Assembly: GCF_002105555.1 (NCBI RefSeq)
Contig: NZ_CP020612.1
Coordinates: forward strand, 2,224,001 to 2,288,000
Source of the DNA: Paracoccus contaminans
Lineage (GTDB): Bacteria > Pseudomonadota > Alphaproteobacteria > Rhodobacterales > Rhodobacteraceae
Direction: 5' to 3'
DNA: 64,000 bases
The position numbers and the translations under genes are program-made. The first letter of the stretch is position 1. Every line of letters starts with the position of its first letter. This document shows, in pieces, positions 1 to 8,638 of the stretch. Under the pieces are notes generated by a model. It saw only the letters and a list, made by a program, of their open reading frames with translations, made no database searches and had not been told where the DNA came from.

Positions 1-1487
1 GCAGCCTGCGCAATCGCCCGCTGACAGAACGGCGCGCCGCGCTGGAACGGCTTCTGGCCGATGCCCCGCCGCTGGGGCTGGTGCAGCTTTCCGTGGCGCT
101 GCCCGGCAAGGGCGCGGATGCGATGGCGGCGGTCTGCGCCGCAGGGGGCGAGGGGATTGTGTCCAAACGTGCCGATGCGGTCTATCGCAGCGGCAGGGCC
201 GACAGTTGGCGCAAGGCCAAATGCGAGCGTCGGACCGCCTTTGCCGTGATCGGATGGACGAGGTCGGACAGCCCCGGCCGGCCCTTCGGTGCGCTGCTGC
301 TGGCCAGCGCCGAGGGGCAGGGCTGGCGCTATCGCGGCCGGGTGGGCACCGGCTTTTCGGCGCAAGCGCAGGCAGAGCTGGCCGCCCGCATGGCGCCGCT
401 GACGCGCGGGACGGCGCCCGCGCAGGTGCCGCGCGCGCAGTCGCGGGGCGTGACATGGATCGAGCCGGCGCTGATGGCCGAGATCCGCTATGCCGAGCCA
501 ACCGCCGATGGCATCCTGCGCCATGCCAGCTTTCAGGGCCTGCGCGAGGACAAGATGCCCCCCCTGCCGCCGTCCTCTCCAGCCCCCGTCATCCGCATTG
601 CGCCCGGCGGCCAGGGCGGGCGGGTGATCGAAGGGATCGCCGTCACCAGCCCCGACCGGGTGATCTTTCCCGGCTGCGGCGTGACCAAGGGCGATCTGGC
701 CGCCTATTACGCCGCTGCGGCGCCCCTGATGCTGGCCCATTGCGCCGATCGCCCGCTGGCGCTGCTGCGCCTGCCCGAGGGGCTGGCGGGCGAGCGGTTC
801 TTTCAGAAACATGCCGGACGCGGCTTTCCCGCGCAGATGAGGACCACCCCCATTCCGGGCGAGGATGAACCTGCCATCTATGTCAACACCGCTGCCGGGC
901 TGGTTGCGGGGGCGCAGATGGGCGTCGTGGAATATCATATCCGCGGCATCCGGCGTGACCGGGCGGACCGCCCCGACCGGCTGGTGTTCGACCTGGACCC
1001 TGACGAGGGGCTGGATTTTTCCCAAGTTCGCGCCGCGGCGATCGACCTGCGCGACCGGCTTGCCGATCTGGGCCTGCCGACCTGGCCGATGCTGACCGGC
1101 GGCAAGGGCATCCATGTCGTCGCCGATCTGCGGCGCACCGTTGGCTGGGACACGGTCAAGCTGTTCGCCCGCGCCTTTGCCCATCTGCTGGCGGCCGAGC
1201 AGCCGGGCCGCTATGTCGCGGTCATGTCCAAGGCCCGGCGCGAAGGCAGGATCTTCATCGACTGGCTGAGGAATGATGCGCAGGCCACTGCAGTTTCGGC
1301 CTTTTCCTGCCGGGCGCGCGAAGGGGCGACGGTGGCGATGCCGCTGTCCTGGGATGCGCTGGATCGCACCGATGGGGCGAATGCCTATGATATCCGAACC
1401 GCCCTGCAGGCTGCGCCAGGGATCGCGCCTGATCGCAGGCGGCCCGTATCGCTCGAGCCTGCGGCCCGCGCCCTTGCGGGGGGCTGA
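1..1487 (+). CDS. ligD: DNA ligase D, C-terminal part (ligase end plus polymerase domain)
   Basis: This gene runs in from upstream; the visible reading phase starts at base 3. LigD repairs double-strand breaks by non-homologous end joining together with Ku. The first ~65 visible codons carry ligase motif IV (EGIVSKRAD) and the end of the ATP-dependent ligase core. An OB-fold region follows with the RYAEPTADGILRHASF stretch. From about visible codon 205 to the end is the primase-like polymerase domain: SPDRVIFP, the metal-binding DLDPDEG, GGKGIHVV and FIDWLRNDA. The ligase-then-polymerase order is the usual alphaproteobacterial one. An N-terminal phosphoesterase domain, if present, lies outside the window. 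The frame is intact to the TGA. Confidence 0.93.
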   Translation, partial: SLRNRPLTERRAALERLLADAPPLGLVQLSVALPGKGADAMAAVCAAGGEGIVSKRADAVYRSGRADSWRKAKCERRTAFAVIGWTRSDSPGRPFGALLLASAEGQGWRYRGRVGTGFSAQAQAELAARMAPLTRGTAPAQVPRAQSRGVTWIEPALMAEIRYAEPTADGILRHASFQGLREDKMPPLPPSSPAPVIRIAPGGQGGRVIEGIAVTSPDRVIFPGCGVTKGDLAAYYAAAAPLMLAHCADRPLALLRLPEGLAGERFFQKHAGRGFPAQMRTTPIPGEDEPAIYVNTAAGLVAGAQMGVVEYHIRGIRRDRADRPDRLVFDLDPDEGLDFSQVRAAAIDLRDRLADLGLPTWPMLTGGKGIHVVADLRRTVGWDTVKLFARAFAHLLAAEQPGRYVAVMSKARREGRIFIDWLRNDAQATAVSAFSCRAREGATVAMPLSWDALDRTDGANAYDIRTALQAAPGIAPDRRRPVSLEPAARALAGG

Positions 1488-1491
1488 GCCC

Positions 1492-1941
1492 CTATCCCCT
1501 GTCGGCGGTGTCCATCCAGATCGTCACCGGCCCGTCATTGACCAGCGCCACGCGCATGTCGGCACCGAACACCCCCGTCTCGACCGGCAGGCCGAGATCG
1601 CGCAGCGCCTGCACGAAATGCAGATACAGCCGTTCGCCCTCGGCCGGGGCGGCGGCGCTGGAAAAGCCCGGCCGGTTGCCCGAGCGGTTGTCTGCTGCCA
1701 GAGTGAACTGGCTGACCACCAGAACCGCGCCGCCGATGTCCTGAACCGAGCGGTTCATCCGGCCCGCGTCGTCGCGAAAGATGCGCAGCCGCGCGACGCG
1801 CCCCGCCAGCCGTTCGGCCGCGGCCGCGTCATCGCCCTGCATCGCGCAGACCAGCACCAGCAGCCCATGGCCGATGGTGCCGGCAGGGCTGCCCCCCACC
1901 GTGACCTCGGCCTCGGCCGCGCGCTGGATCAGCGCCCTCAT
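1492..1941 (-). CDS. dtd: D-aminoacyl-tRNA deacylase
   Basis: The 149-residue protein matches the family's usual size. It hydrolyses D-amino acids (and Gly from tRNA-Ala) off mischarged tRNA in the cytoplasm. Both active-site motifs are visible: SQFTLAAD in the middle and NDGPVT near the C-terminus. The start MRALIQRA is the conserved family start; a longer open frame upstream only shadows the neighbouring gene. It is convergent with ligD, leaving 4 bp between the two stops, and its ATG overlaps the stop of the small membrane protein upstream (ATGA), so the two are probably co-transcribed. Confidence 0.95.
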   Translation of the reverse strand: MRALIQRAAEAEVTVGGSPAGTIGHGLLVLVCAMQGDDAAAAERLAGRVARLRIFRDDAGRMNRSVQDIGGAVLVVSQFTLAADNRSGNRPGFSSAAAPAEGERLYLHFVQALRDLGLPVETGVFGADMRVALVNDGPVTIWMDTADRG

Positions 1942-2165
1942 CGGCCCAGCATGATGGATATCGCCACGGCCATCAGGCCCAGCATGGATGCGGCCAGCGC
2001 GCCCATGTTGACGGCGACAACCCGCTGCATCCGCAGGCGCATCGCCGCGTCGGGCAGGCCGGCGCGGCGCGCCCGGATGACGGCAAGGATGCACCAGGCG
2101 ATCCCGGCCAGCCCGGCCGCTGTCAGGGCCAGGCCGCACCACAACAGGATGTTCCAGATCGTCAT
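1938..2165 (-). CDS. small two-helix membrane protein, function unknown
   Basis: 75 residues with two clear hydrophobic segments: roughly residues 4-28 ([20 protein letters not shown]) and 48-72. They are separated by a short basic loop containing RARRAG and RLRMQR, which suggests a hairpin membrane protein with the loop on the cytoplasmic side. It overlaps the downstream dtd start by 4 bp and so is probably its operon partner. I recognise no family and see no catalytic motif. It is taken as real because of the translational coupling and membrane-like composition rather than by homology. Confidence 0.7.
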   Translation of the reverse strand: MTIWNILLWCGLALTAAGLAGIAWCILAVIRARRAGLPDAAMRLRMQRVVAVNMGALAASMLGLMAVAISIMLGR

Positions 2166-2271
2166 CGCCGCTTTCTCCGCCGCAGGCCGGGGTTGTGCCT
2201 AGCGGCGATTGCGCGGCCCGGCAAGACGGCCTATGGACGGCGGCTCAAACGGACCAGACCGAGGGGCAGGG

Positions 2272-2520
2272 ATGAGCGACGATCAGGCCTATGGCATCGC
2301 GGCGGGCGAGCTGCGGCAGTTCATCGAACAGTTCGAACAGCTCGACGCCGAAAAGAAGGATCTGGCCGAACGCCAGAAAGAGCTGATGGCCGAAGCCAAG
2401 GCCCGCGGCTATGACACCAAGGTGATGCGCAAGATCATCGCCCTGCGCAAGCGCGACAAGGACGACGTGGCCGAGGAGGAAGCGATCCTCGAAATGTACA
2501 AGGCTGCCCTGGGCATGTAG
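2272..2520 (+). CDS. gapR: GapR-type nucleoid-associated protein (DUF2312/UPF0335)
   Basis: An 82-residue, charged, all-helical protein of the DUF2312 family. In Caulobacter this family is GapR, a tetrameric protein that clamps overtwisted, AT-rich DNA ahead of moving forks and polymerases and helps topoisomerases. The long N-terminal coiled coil (GELRQFIEQFEQLDAEKKDL to about residue 45) and the DTKVMRKIIALRKRDK core are typical. An in-frame extension to 2209 exists, but MSDDQAYG is the usual family start and follows a GGGCAGGG-like site. It is a single-gene unit. Confidence 0.92.
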   Translation: MSDDQAYGIAAGELRQFIEQFEQLDAEKKDLAERQKELMAEAKARGYDTKVMRKIIALRKRDKDDVAEEEAILEMYKAALGM

Positions 2521-2607
2521 GAGGCCTGGGGCCGACGGTGCAAAGGCACGCCCGGCCCCAGCGGGGGACGCGCCGCCCGCTGCGCCCGGCCCCCCCCCGC
2601 GCGGCCC

Positions 2608-3480
2608 TCAGGGGCCGAGAAACTCGACACCCGGCAGGGCGGCGATCATGGCCACGTCCTGCGCATAGGCCTCGGTCATCCTGTCCACCAGATCCTGCGT
2701 CCAGCCGGGCAGGTCGACCGTTTCGCTGATCGCTTCCTCGACCGCGTGCCGGGCAAGGACATGCTCGAACAGGGCGCGGCGCGCTTGGGTCGTCTTGCCG
2801 GCCGGCGTGCCCAGCGCCGTGCGCAGCTCGGCCATCCCGTCGGGGGTCAGCAGATCGCCGATCACGGCCAGTCCCGATTTCAGCGGCACATCGGCAGGGA
2901 TATGGGCGATGCGGCGCACTGCCTCGGGCCAGATGAGGGGCGTGTCCTCATAACACCAGACGATCACGCGGCGGCCCTGCATCGCCTCGACGATGGACAG
3001 CATTGCCGGCCCCCAGCGCAGGGCGGCGGGGTCAATGCCCGCCATCACCTTGTCATAGGGCAGATCGCTGCGGGCGATCAGATGGGGCACCTGCAGGGCA
3101 GGGTTGCGGATCGCCAGCGACACCTCGACCTCGGCCGAGGGGAACAGCGCGGCCACCGCCCGCATCCGCGCGCCCGCCTGCGGGAACAGCCCGCGCGGGC
3201 CGATGCAGCGGGGGATCGCGCCGATCAGCGAGGCCTGGCTGAGCACCATGCGCCGGACATTCTCGCTTTCCAGCAGGGCGTCGTAGATGACCTCCTCCAT
3301 CGCCGCCGGCGCCTCGCCGCCCTTGAGCGCGATCAGCGATTCGTCCAGCACGCCCTTGTATCGGCCTGGGGGCACGACCTCGACGCCATTGGCCAGCATC
3401 CAGTCGCGGTTTTCCATCAGCGTGCGGATCATCCGTTCCGGCTCGGTGCCGTGGGTGCCGAAATGGATGGCGACCTGCAT
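2608..3480 (-). CDS. conserved protein of unknown function
   Basis: 290 residues starting MQVAIHFGTHGTEPE, with a good Shine-Dalgarno GGAGG 4 nt upstream of the ATG; this decides the start over an upstream extension to 3552. No signal peptide or membrane segment is seen. The early part (ATHFGTHGTEPERM-like strand-turn-helix, then GVEVVPPGRYKG) and mid stretches such as VIVWCYEDTPLIWPEA have the look of a nucleotide/sulfotransferase-like alpha-beta fold, but I find no diagnostic P-loop or PAPS motif and do not assign a reaction. It stands alone between gapR and tRNA-Thr. Confidence 0.75.
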   Translation of the reverse strand: MQVAIHFGTHGTEPERMIRTLMENRDWMLANGVEVVPPGRYKGVLDESLIALKGGEAPAAMEEVIYDALLESENVRRMVLSQASLIGAIPRCIGPRGLFPQAGARMRAVAALFPSAEVEVSLAIRNPALQVPHLIARSDLPYDKVMAGIDPAALRWGPAMLSIVEAMQGRRVIVWCYEDTPLIWPEAVRRIAHIPADVPLKSGLAVIGDLLTPDGMAELRTALGTPAGKTTQARRALFEHVLARHAVEEAISETVDLPGWTQDLVDRMTEAYAQDVAMIAALPGVEFLGP

Positions 3481-3653
3481 GAAACCTCCGGCCGGCAGAT
3501 GCCCGGCAAAGGGCATCCGGTTGAATGAAAACGGGACCATTTGCCCTGACACGGCAACTTAGCCGCCCCGAGCGGACAGTCAAACGGCTTTGCACAAGGC
3601 AGCGGCCCGCTTGCACCGGGCGGGGCAGGCGCGTATCTGGTCGGCGCGCGCGC

Positions 3654-3728
3654 GCCGGCTTAGCTCAGTGGTAGAGCGTCTGATTTGTAATCAGGGGGTC
3701 GGGGGTTCAAATCCCTCAGCCGGCACCA
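3654..3728 (+). tRNA. tRNA-Thr (anticodon UGU)
   Basis: The acceptor stem GCCGGCT pairs with AGCCGGC. The D-loop region TAGCTCAGTGGTAGAGC, the anticodon arm CTGAT-TTGTAAT-ATCAG region with TGT in the loop, and the T-arm GGGGGTTCAAATCCCTC are all present. The CCA end is encoded (3726-3728). TGT reads ACA threonine codons. It is convergent with the dipeptidase gene, whose stop lies 13 bp downstream. Confidence 0.97.
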
Positions 3729-3740
3729 TGCGCAGGCAGG

Positions 3741-4790
3741 CTATTGCCCCCAGGTCCGGTCCAGCACGTCAACCCAGTTGCGCCAGGCGATCCGTTCGGC
3801 CAGCTCGCGGCCATAGCCGTGGTCCAGCATCGCCTGGACAAGCCCCGGCAATGCGGCGGCGTCGGAAAGATCGGCCGGCATCACCGCGCCGTCGAAATCC
3901 GAACCCAGCGCCACCCCCCCTTCGCCCAGCAGCGCCAGCAGGTGATCGAGATGGCGCATCATGATGTCGAACCCGGCAAAGCGGTCGCGCCGGCCGGCGG
4001 GGTCGAGGAAGCCGGTATTGTAGTTCAACCCGACCACGCCCCGCGTCTCGGCGATCCGGCGCAGCTGCCGGTCGGTCAGGTTGCGCGAGCTGGGGCAGAT
4101 CGCGTGAACGCCCGAATGCGTCGCCACCAGCGGCGCATCCGACAGCGCGGCGACATCGTCGAACCCCTTTTCGTTCAGATGCGACAGGTCGATGAGGATC
4201 TTGAGCGCATTGCATTCGCGCACCAGCGCCCGGCCCGCATCCGTCAGCCCCTCGCCCCGGTCGGGGCTTGAGGGAAAGGCAAAGGGCACGCCATGGCCAT
4301 AGCGGGTGGGGCGCGACCAGACAAAGCCCAGCGAGCGCATCCCGATCGCGTGCCACAGATGCAGCGCATCGGGGTTGGCGATCGCCTCGGCCCCTTCCAT
4401 GTGCAGGATGGCGGCGATGCGCCCGTCCGCCATCGCGGCGCGGATATCGGCGGCGCTGCGGCAGACGGCCAGGGTGCCGGTCCGCTCCATCGCAAACAGT
4501 GCGGCGGCCTGGGCGAATGCCTGGGGCAGGGCGGTGGCGGCGGGAACCTCGGACGGCAGCGGCAGGTCGAAGGGCGGGTTTTCCTTGGCATGCAGCAGCG
4601 CGTCGATGTCGCCCGTCTGCGGGTCGGGTATCCACATGGCGAAAAAGCCGCCCGCCATGCCCCCCGCCTTCAGGCGCGGCAGGTCCATGTGGCCGGTCCC
4701 GTCCCCCTGCAACCACAGGCGCGCCGCGGCCGCGCCCGCCTCGACCGCGCGTTGCAGGTAATCATTGTGTCCGTCGAAGACCGGGATCAT
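3741..4790 (-). CDS. membrane dipeptidase, peptidase family M19
   Basis: A 349-residue zinc dipeptidase of the renal-dipeptidase type, expected to hydrolyse dipeptides (often including D-residues). The metal ligands of the family are visible: DGHND at the N-terminus, the bridging Glu in HMEGAEAI, His in DLSHLNEKGF, His in THSGVHAICPSSRNL, and Asp in LGSDFDGA near the C-terminus. The start MIPVFDGHND places the first motif at the normal distance from the N-terminus; an open extension to 4877 lacks support. No signal peptide is seen, so a cytoplasmic location is likely. It forms a single-gene unit divergent from the next gene. Confidence 0.93.
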   Translation of the reverse strand: MIPVFDGHNDYLQRAVEAGAAAARLWLQGDGTGHMDLPRLKAGGMAGGFFAMWIPDPQTGDIDALLHAKENPPFDLPLPSEVPAATALPQAFAQAAALFAMERTGTLAVCRSAADIRAAMADGRIAAILHMEGAEAIANPDALHLWHAIGMRSLGFVWSRPTRYGHGVPFAFPSSPDRGEGLTDAGRALVRECNALKILIDLSHLNEKGFDDVAALSDAPLVATHSGVHAICPSSRNLTDRQLRRIAETRGVVGLNYNTGFLDPAGRRDRFAGFDIMMRHLDHLLALLGEGGVALGSDFDGAVMPADLSDAAALPGLVQAMLDHGYGRELAERIAWRNWVDVLDRTWGQ

Positions 4791-4909
4791 CGCCTTGCCT
4801 TTCCATTCCGTCAGCGCGCGTGACCATGATCCGCCAGCAGGCAGGCTGCAAGCACCCTTGCGCCTGCGCCCCGTCATGGCACAGTCGTCCCATCACAGGA
4901 GGGCGCGCC

Positions 4910-5224
4910 ATGGATATCCGACCCCATCAAGCCGGCCAGACCGTCATCTGCACCTTCGACGTGACGCCGGGCACCGCCCATGACGTGCTCGAGGCGCTGA
5001 CCGACGCCTATGCGCAGGTCATTTCCAAGGCGCCGGGCTTTGTCGCGGCGGCGGTGCATCTGAACGACGCGCAGACGCGCATCGCCACCTATTCCCAGTG
5101 GCGGGGCCGCGAGGATTATCAGGCCATGCTGCGATCGCCCGAGATGCGCCAGCGCAACCGCGTCATCCATGCGATGTGCCGCAGCTTCGAGCCGGTCATG
5201 TATGAGGTGGCGGCGGTCTATTGA
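4910..5224 (+). CDS. antibiotic biosynthesis monooxygenase (ABM) domain protein
   Basis: A 104-residue protein with one ferredoxin-like ABM domain. The pattern ICTFDVTPGTAHDVL ... APGFVAAAVHLNDA ... IATYSQWRGREDYQAML ... is the usual strand-helix-strand repeat with the aromatic YSQW strand. Such proteins are small dimeric oxygenases or simply ligand-binding folds, so the substrate is unknown. An AGGAGG-like site (CAGGAGGG) precedes the ATG by 5-6 nt. The much longer upstream frame is the antisense shadow of the dipeptidase. Confidence 0.85.
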   Translation: MDIRPHQAGQTVICTFDVTPGTAHDVLEALTDAYAQVISKAPGFVAAAVHLNDAQTRIATYSQWRGREDYQAMLRSPEMRQRNRVIHAMCRSFEPVMYEVAAVY

Positions 5225-5294
5225 TCCGCAGCCTTGCCCTCGGGCACGGGGCTGTGGCACCTCACACCGACCCCGACAGGAGAGAGAAGCCCGC

Positions 5295-5966
5295 ATGGCC
5301 GGACGCATCATCACCGTTGCCCAGCAGAAGGGCGGCTCGGGCAAGACGACGCTGACGGTGAACCTTGCCGTGGCGCTGCGCCGGCAGGGGCTGACCATCG
5401 GCGTGCTGGACACCGACCCCCAGGGCAGCCTGGGGCGCTGGTTCATGGAACGTCTCGACCGCATCGGCGAGGATCCGGGGCTGGAGTTCAGCACCTCATC
5501 GGCCTGGGGCGCCAGCTATGAGGCGGAAAAGCTGAAAAAGCGGTTCGACGTGGTGCTGATCGACACCCCGCCCAAGATCGAGAGCGACCTGCGCCCCGCC
5601 CTGCGGGTGGCCGATCTGGTGGTGGTGCCGGTCGCGTCGAGCCAGGTCGACCTGTGGGCGACCGAGGGAGTCCTCGATCTGGCCCACCGGGAACGCCGGC
5701 CGGTGCTGGTCGTGTTGAACCGCGTGCGTCCCAATACCCGGCTGGGCGCTGAGGTGGCGGCGGGTGCTGCGGCGCTGGGCGTGGACGTGGCGGGGGCGCA
5801 GGTCGCCCACCGCGTGGCCTATGCGGAATCGCTGGGCCGGGGCAGCGCGGTGTCGGAACTGGGGCGCGGTCCGGCGCAGGCCGAGATGGCGGCGCTGGCC
5901 GACGAGGTGATGATGCGCGCCGGCGGTGCGGGCGCGGCAACGATCAGCAACGGCAGCGCAGGCTAG
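5295..5966 (+). CDS. ParA/MinD-family ATPase without an adjacent ParB
   Basis: A 223-residue deviant Walker-A ATPase: QKGGSGKTT at residues 11-19, a switch I-type DTDPQGSLGRW, and a Walker B-like VLIDTPP. Residues VVVPVASSQVDLWA and VVLNRVRPNTRLG continue the ParA fold. These ATPases position plasmids, chromosomes or protein clusters on the nucleoid. There is no parB or parS-like neighbour, so it is an orphan, possibly for cargo other than DNA. An AGGAGAGAGAAG purine run precedes the ATG, which supports this start over the open frame from 5169. Confidence 0.9.
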   Translation: MAGRIITVAQQKGGSGKTTLTVNLAVALRRQGLTIGVLDTDPQGSLGRWFMERLDRIGEDPGLEFSTSSAWGASYEAEKLKKRFDVVLIDTPPKIESDLRPALRVADLVVVPVASSQVDLWATEGVLDLAHRERRPVLVVLNRVRPNTRLGAEVAAGAAALGVDVAGAQVAHRVAYAESLGRGSAVSELGRGPAQAEMAALADEVMMRAGGAGAATISNGSAG

Positions 5967-6025
5967 GCGGCGGCATCCCCGCCCGCCCCCCGGCCGCCCC
6001 GCCGCAGCAAGGAACAGATGCACAG

Positions 6026-6790
6026 ATGACCAGCACAGGCCCCACCGCGCCCGACGCCGCGGCGCGCTCCCTTTCCCCCTTTGCCGCCGTCCACGGGGCC
6101 GAGCCGGTCCCCCCGCTCGAAAGCGGGCTTGATGACGAAGGGATGCGCGCGCAGGTCGCCGCGCTTGGCCCCTGGTTCCACAATATCCGCCTGTCGCCCG
6201 CCATCGCCACGCGCGCGATCGCGCCCAGCCCCGGCCCCCAGCCCGCGGATCATCCGCTGCGGCGCTGGCGCGTCTATGAAAGCGTGCTGCCCGCCGACAT
6301 GAGCGGGATGCGGGTGCTCGATCTGGGGTCTGCCGACGGATTTTTCGCCATCGAGATGGCGCGGCGGGGCGCCCATGTCCTGGCGCAGGATGTCTGGGGC
6401 GCGATGATCGCCCGCCTGCGCTTTGCCGCGCAGGCCGCGGGCCTTGCGGGCCGCATCTGGACGCGGGTCGGCGACGTGACGGCGATCCGGCCCGACGAAC
6501 GCTATGACGCGATCCTGTGCCTGGGGCTGCTCTATCACCTGCGCCACCCGTTCCACGATCTTGAAATCATCGCCCGCGCGTCGGACCTTTTGTGGCTGGA
6601 AACGACGCTGCATCCGGGCGAGGAGAGCTTCATCCATTTCAAGCCGCCTGCGGCGGGCGTCCATCATATCCGCAAATGGTTCCCCACCCGCGCCTGCGTG
6701 CGCGACATGCTGGAGGAATGCGGCTTTGCGGTCATCGAGGACATCCCCGACCCGACGCCCAACCGCGGCTCGTTCCTCGCGCGCCGCTAG
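6026..6790 (+). CDS. class I SAM-dependent methyltransferase (CmoB/DUF1698-like)
   Basis: 254 residues. The SAM-binding motif I is VLDLGSADGFF at about residues 97-107, followed by the acidic motif II loop (VLAQDVWG) and motif IV-like ILCLGLLYHLRHP. The N-terminal helical segment (ALGPWFHNIRL) and the YHLRHPF stretch resemble the CmoB/DUF1698 group, which modifies tRNA wobble uridine or small molecules. The substrate cannot be read from the sequence. It lies downstream of the ParA-like gene by 59 bp in the same direction and may share its transcript. Confidence 0.83.
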   Translation: MTSTGPTAPDAAARSLSPFAAVHGAEPVPPLESGLDDEGMRAQVAALGPWFHNIRLSPAIATRAIAPSPGPQPADHPLRRWRVYESVLPADMSGMRVLDLGSADGFFAIEMARRGAHVLAQDVWGAMIARLRFAAQAAGLAGRIWTRVGDVTAIRPDERYDAILCLGLLYHLRHPFHDLEIIARASDLLWLETTLHPGEESFIHFKPPAAGVHHIRKWFPTRACVRDMLEECGFAVIEDIPDPTPNRGSFLARR

Positions 6791-6859
6791 GCGCCGGGGC
6801 CGGCCCCAGGGCGGCCTTGGCCCGCGCGGCGCCGCTGCCGCGCGGCGGGTGCGCAGGGC

Positions 6860-7072
6860 GCCTCGGCCACCATCGCCGCCACCGACATATATGGCCTGCC
6901 GGTGTCCACGACGCATGTGCCGTTCTCGGGCGTTGCCGGGACGATGGCCGCGAACGGGCCGGGGTTGCAGATGTCCGCGATGCGCAACCTGCTGATGGCC
7001 CGGATGCTGACGCTGCCCTGCCCGATCATGCTGGGAGGCGGGCTTTGCGCGCCGTTCCACGCGATCTTCTGA
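6860..7072 (+). pseudogene. C-terminal remnant of a PiT-type inorganic phosphate transporter
   Basis: A ~70-codon open stretch without an appropriate start translates to the last part of a PitA-like permease. It has the signature GLPVSTTHV followed by SGVAGTMAANG and two hydrophobic stretches, ending in TGA at 7072. In intact PiT permeases this motif precedes the last two membrane helices of a ~350-500-residue protein. Nothing upstream is compatible: the methyltransferase ends at 6790. The piece is therefore read as a deletion remnant. Met-rich substitutions (MRNLLMARML) suggest drift. Confidence 0.75.
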
Positions 7073-7092
7073 CCGCCGGTCAGCGGGCAGAC

Positions 7093-7126
7093 GAAAGGGC
7101 CGGCGCGTTCCCGCGCCGGCCCTTTC
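7093..7126. terminator. perfect 15-bp hairpin between the PiT remnant and proS
   Basis: GAAAGGGCCGGCGCG (7093-7107), a 4-nt loop TTCC, and its exact reverse complement (7112-7126) form a very stable hairpin. It lies 15 bp past the proS stop on the minus strand and 20 bp past the remnant's stop on the plus strand. On the minus strand the arm ends in GAAAGGG and on the plus strand in CCCTTTC, so there is no real U-run. It is probably a terminator for one or both convergent units. Confidence 0.7.
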
Positions 7127-7141
7127 GCCAGGTGCCGGGGT

Positions 7142-8500
7142 TCAGCCGCGCCAGCTGGCGGCAAATACCGGGGCATAGACCTCGGCCACGCGGGCGACGG
7201 CATCGGCCGGGGCCAGTTCCACCGACTCGCCCGTGCGGCGGCTCGTCAGCTCGACGACATTGCTGGCCAGCCCGCGCGGGCCGACGGTGATGCGCCAGGG
7301 CAGGCCGATCAGGTCCATGGTGGCGAACTTGGCGCCCGCCCGTTCGTCGCGGTCGTCGTAAAGCACCTCGAGCCCGCGGGCGGTCAGCTCGCGCTCCAGC
7401 GCCTCGCAGGCGCTGTCGGTCGAGGCATCGCCCTGCTTGAGGTTCACCAGCCCGACATGGAAGGGGGTGACGCCCTCGGGCCAGATGATGCCCCGCTCGT
7501 CATGGCTGGCCTCGATGATCGCGCCCAGCAGGCGCGAGACGCCGATCCCGTGGCTGCCCATGTGGACGGGGACGCGCTGGCCGTCGGGGCCGACGACATT
7601 GGCGCCCATCGGTTCGGAATACTTGGTCCCGAAATAGAAGATCTGGCCAACCTCGATCCCGCGGGCGGTGCGGCGGCGTTCCTCGGGGATCTGGGCGAAC
7701 AGCGCCTCGTCATGGGTCTCGTCCGTGCGGGCATAGCGGCTGGTGAATTCCTCCAGCACCGCGCGGCAGGCATCCGCGTCGTCATAGTCGATCTGCCGGC
7801 CGCCGAAGGTCAGGTCGGTGATGGCGCTGTCATAGAACACCTCGGATTCGCCGGTTTCGGCCAGCACCAGGAATTCATGCGTGTCCTCGCCGCCGATGGG
7901 GCCGCTGTCGGCGCGCATCGGGATCGCCTGCAGGCCCATGCGTTCATAGGTGCGCAGATAGCTGACCAGGTGCCGGTTATAGGCATGCAGCGCGCCTTCG
8001 CGCGTCAGGTCGAAATTATAGCCGTCCTTCATCAGGAATTCGCGCCCGCGCATCACGCCGAAGCGGGGGCGCACCTCGTCGCGGAACTTCCACTGGATCT
8101 GATACAGCGTCAGCGGCAGGTCCTTGTAGCTGTTCACGCTCGAGCGGAAGATGTCGGTGATCATTTCCTCGTTGGTGGGGCCGAACAGCATGTCGCGGTC
8201 GTGGCGATCGCGGATGCGCAGCATCTCTTGCCCGTAATCGTCATAGCGGCCGCTTTCGCGCCACAGGTCGGCGGGCTGCATGGTCGGCATCAGCACCGGG
8301 ATGTGGCCGGCGCGCTGCTGTTCCTCATGCACGATCTGCTGGATGCGGTCGAGCACGCGCAGCCCCAGCGGCAGCCAGGAATAGATGCCCGCCGCCTGCT
8401 GCTTGATCATGCCCGCGCGCAGCATCAGCCGGTGGCTGACGATCTGCGCCTCGGAAGGGTTCTCTTTCAGGACGGGCAGGAAATAGCGCGACAGACGCAT
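7142..8500 (-). CDS. proS: prolyl-tRNA synthetase
   Basis: A 452-residue class II synthetase that charges tRNA-Pro. It starts [13 protein letters not shown], the usual alphaproteobacterial N-terminus. The motif 2 region ([20 protein letters not shown]) and motif 3 region ([16 protein letters not shown]) are clear, with a C-terminal anticodon-binding domain from about residue 350. The length fits the short bacterial ProRS subtype, which lacks the inserted cis-editing domain of the E. coli type (~570 residues). Alanyl-tRNA-Pro must then be cleared by free-standing editors if at all. It is followed by a strong hairpin. Confidence 0.97.
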   Translation of the reverse strand: MRLSRYFLPVLKENPSEAQIVSHRLMLRAGMIKQQAAGIYSWLPLGLRVLDRIQQIVHEEQQRAGHIPVLMPTMQPADLWRESGRYDDYGQEMLRIRDRHDRDMLFGPTNEEMITDIFRSSVNSYKDLPLTLYQIQWKFRDEVRPRFGVMRGREFLMKDGYNFDLTREGALHAYNRHLVSYLRTYERMGLQAIPMRADSGPIGGEDTHEFLVLAETGESEVFYDSAITDLTFGGRQIDYDDADACRAVLEEFTSRYARTDETHDEALFAQIPEERRRTARGIEVGQIFYFGTKYSEPMGANVVGPDGQRVPVHMGSHGIGVSRLLGAIIEASHDERGIIWPEGVTPFHVGLVNLKQGDASTDSACEALERELTARGLEVLYDDRDERAGAKFATMDLIGLPWRITVGPRGLASNVVELTSRRTGESVELAPADAVARVAEVYAPVFAASWRG

Positions 8501-8638
8501 GGGCGGGCACCTTTGGGATTGCGCGCCCGCGATAGCCGAACGCCCGCCCCCCGGCAAGCCGCGCGGCCGTCCCGTGCTGCTTGCATCGGCGCAAGGTGCA
8601 GGGCATCAGGCGGGCAGCATTCCCATGCCGAGGCTGTC

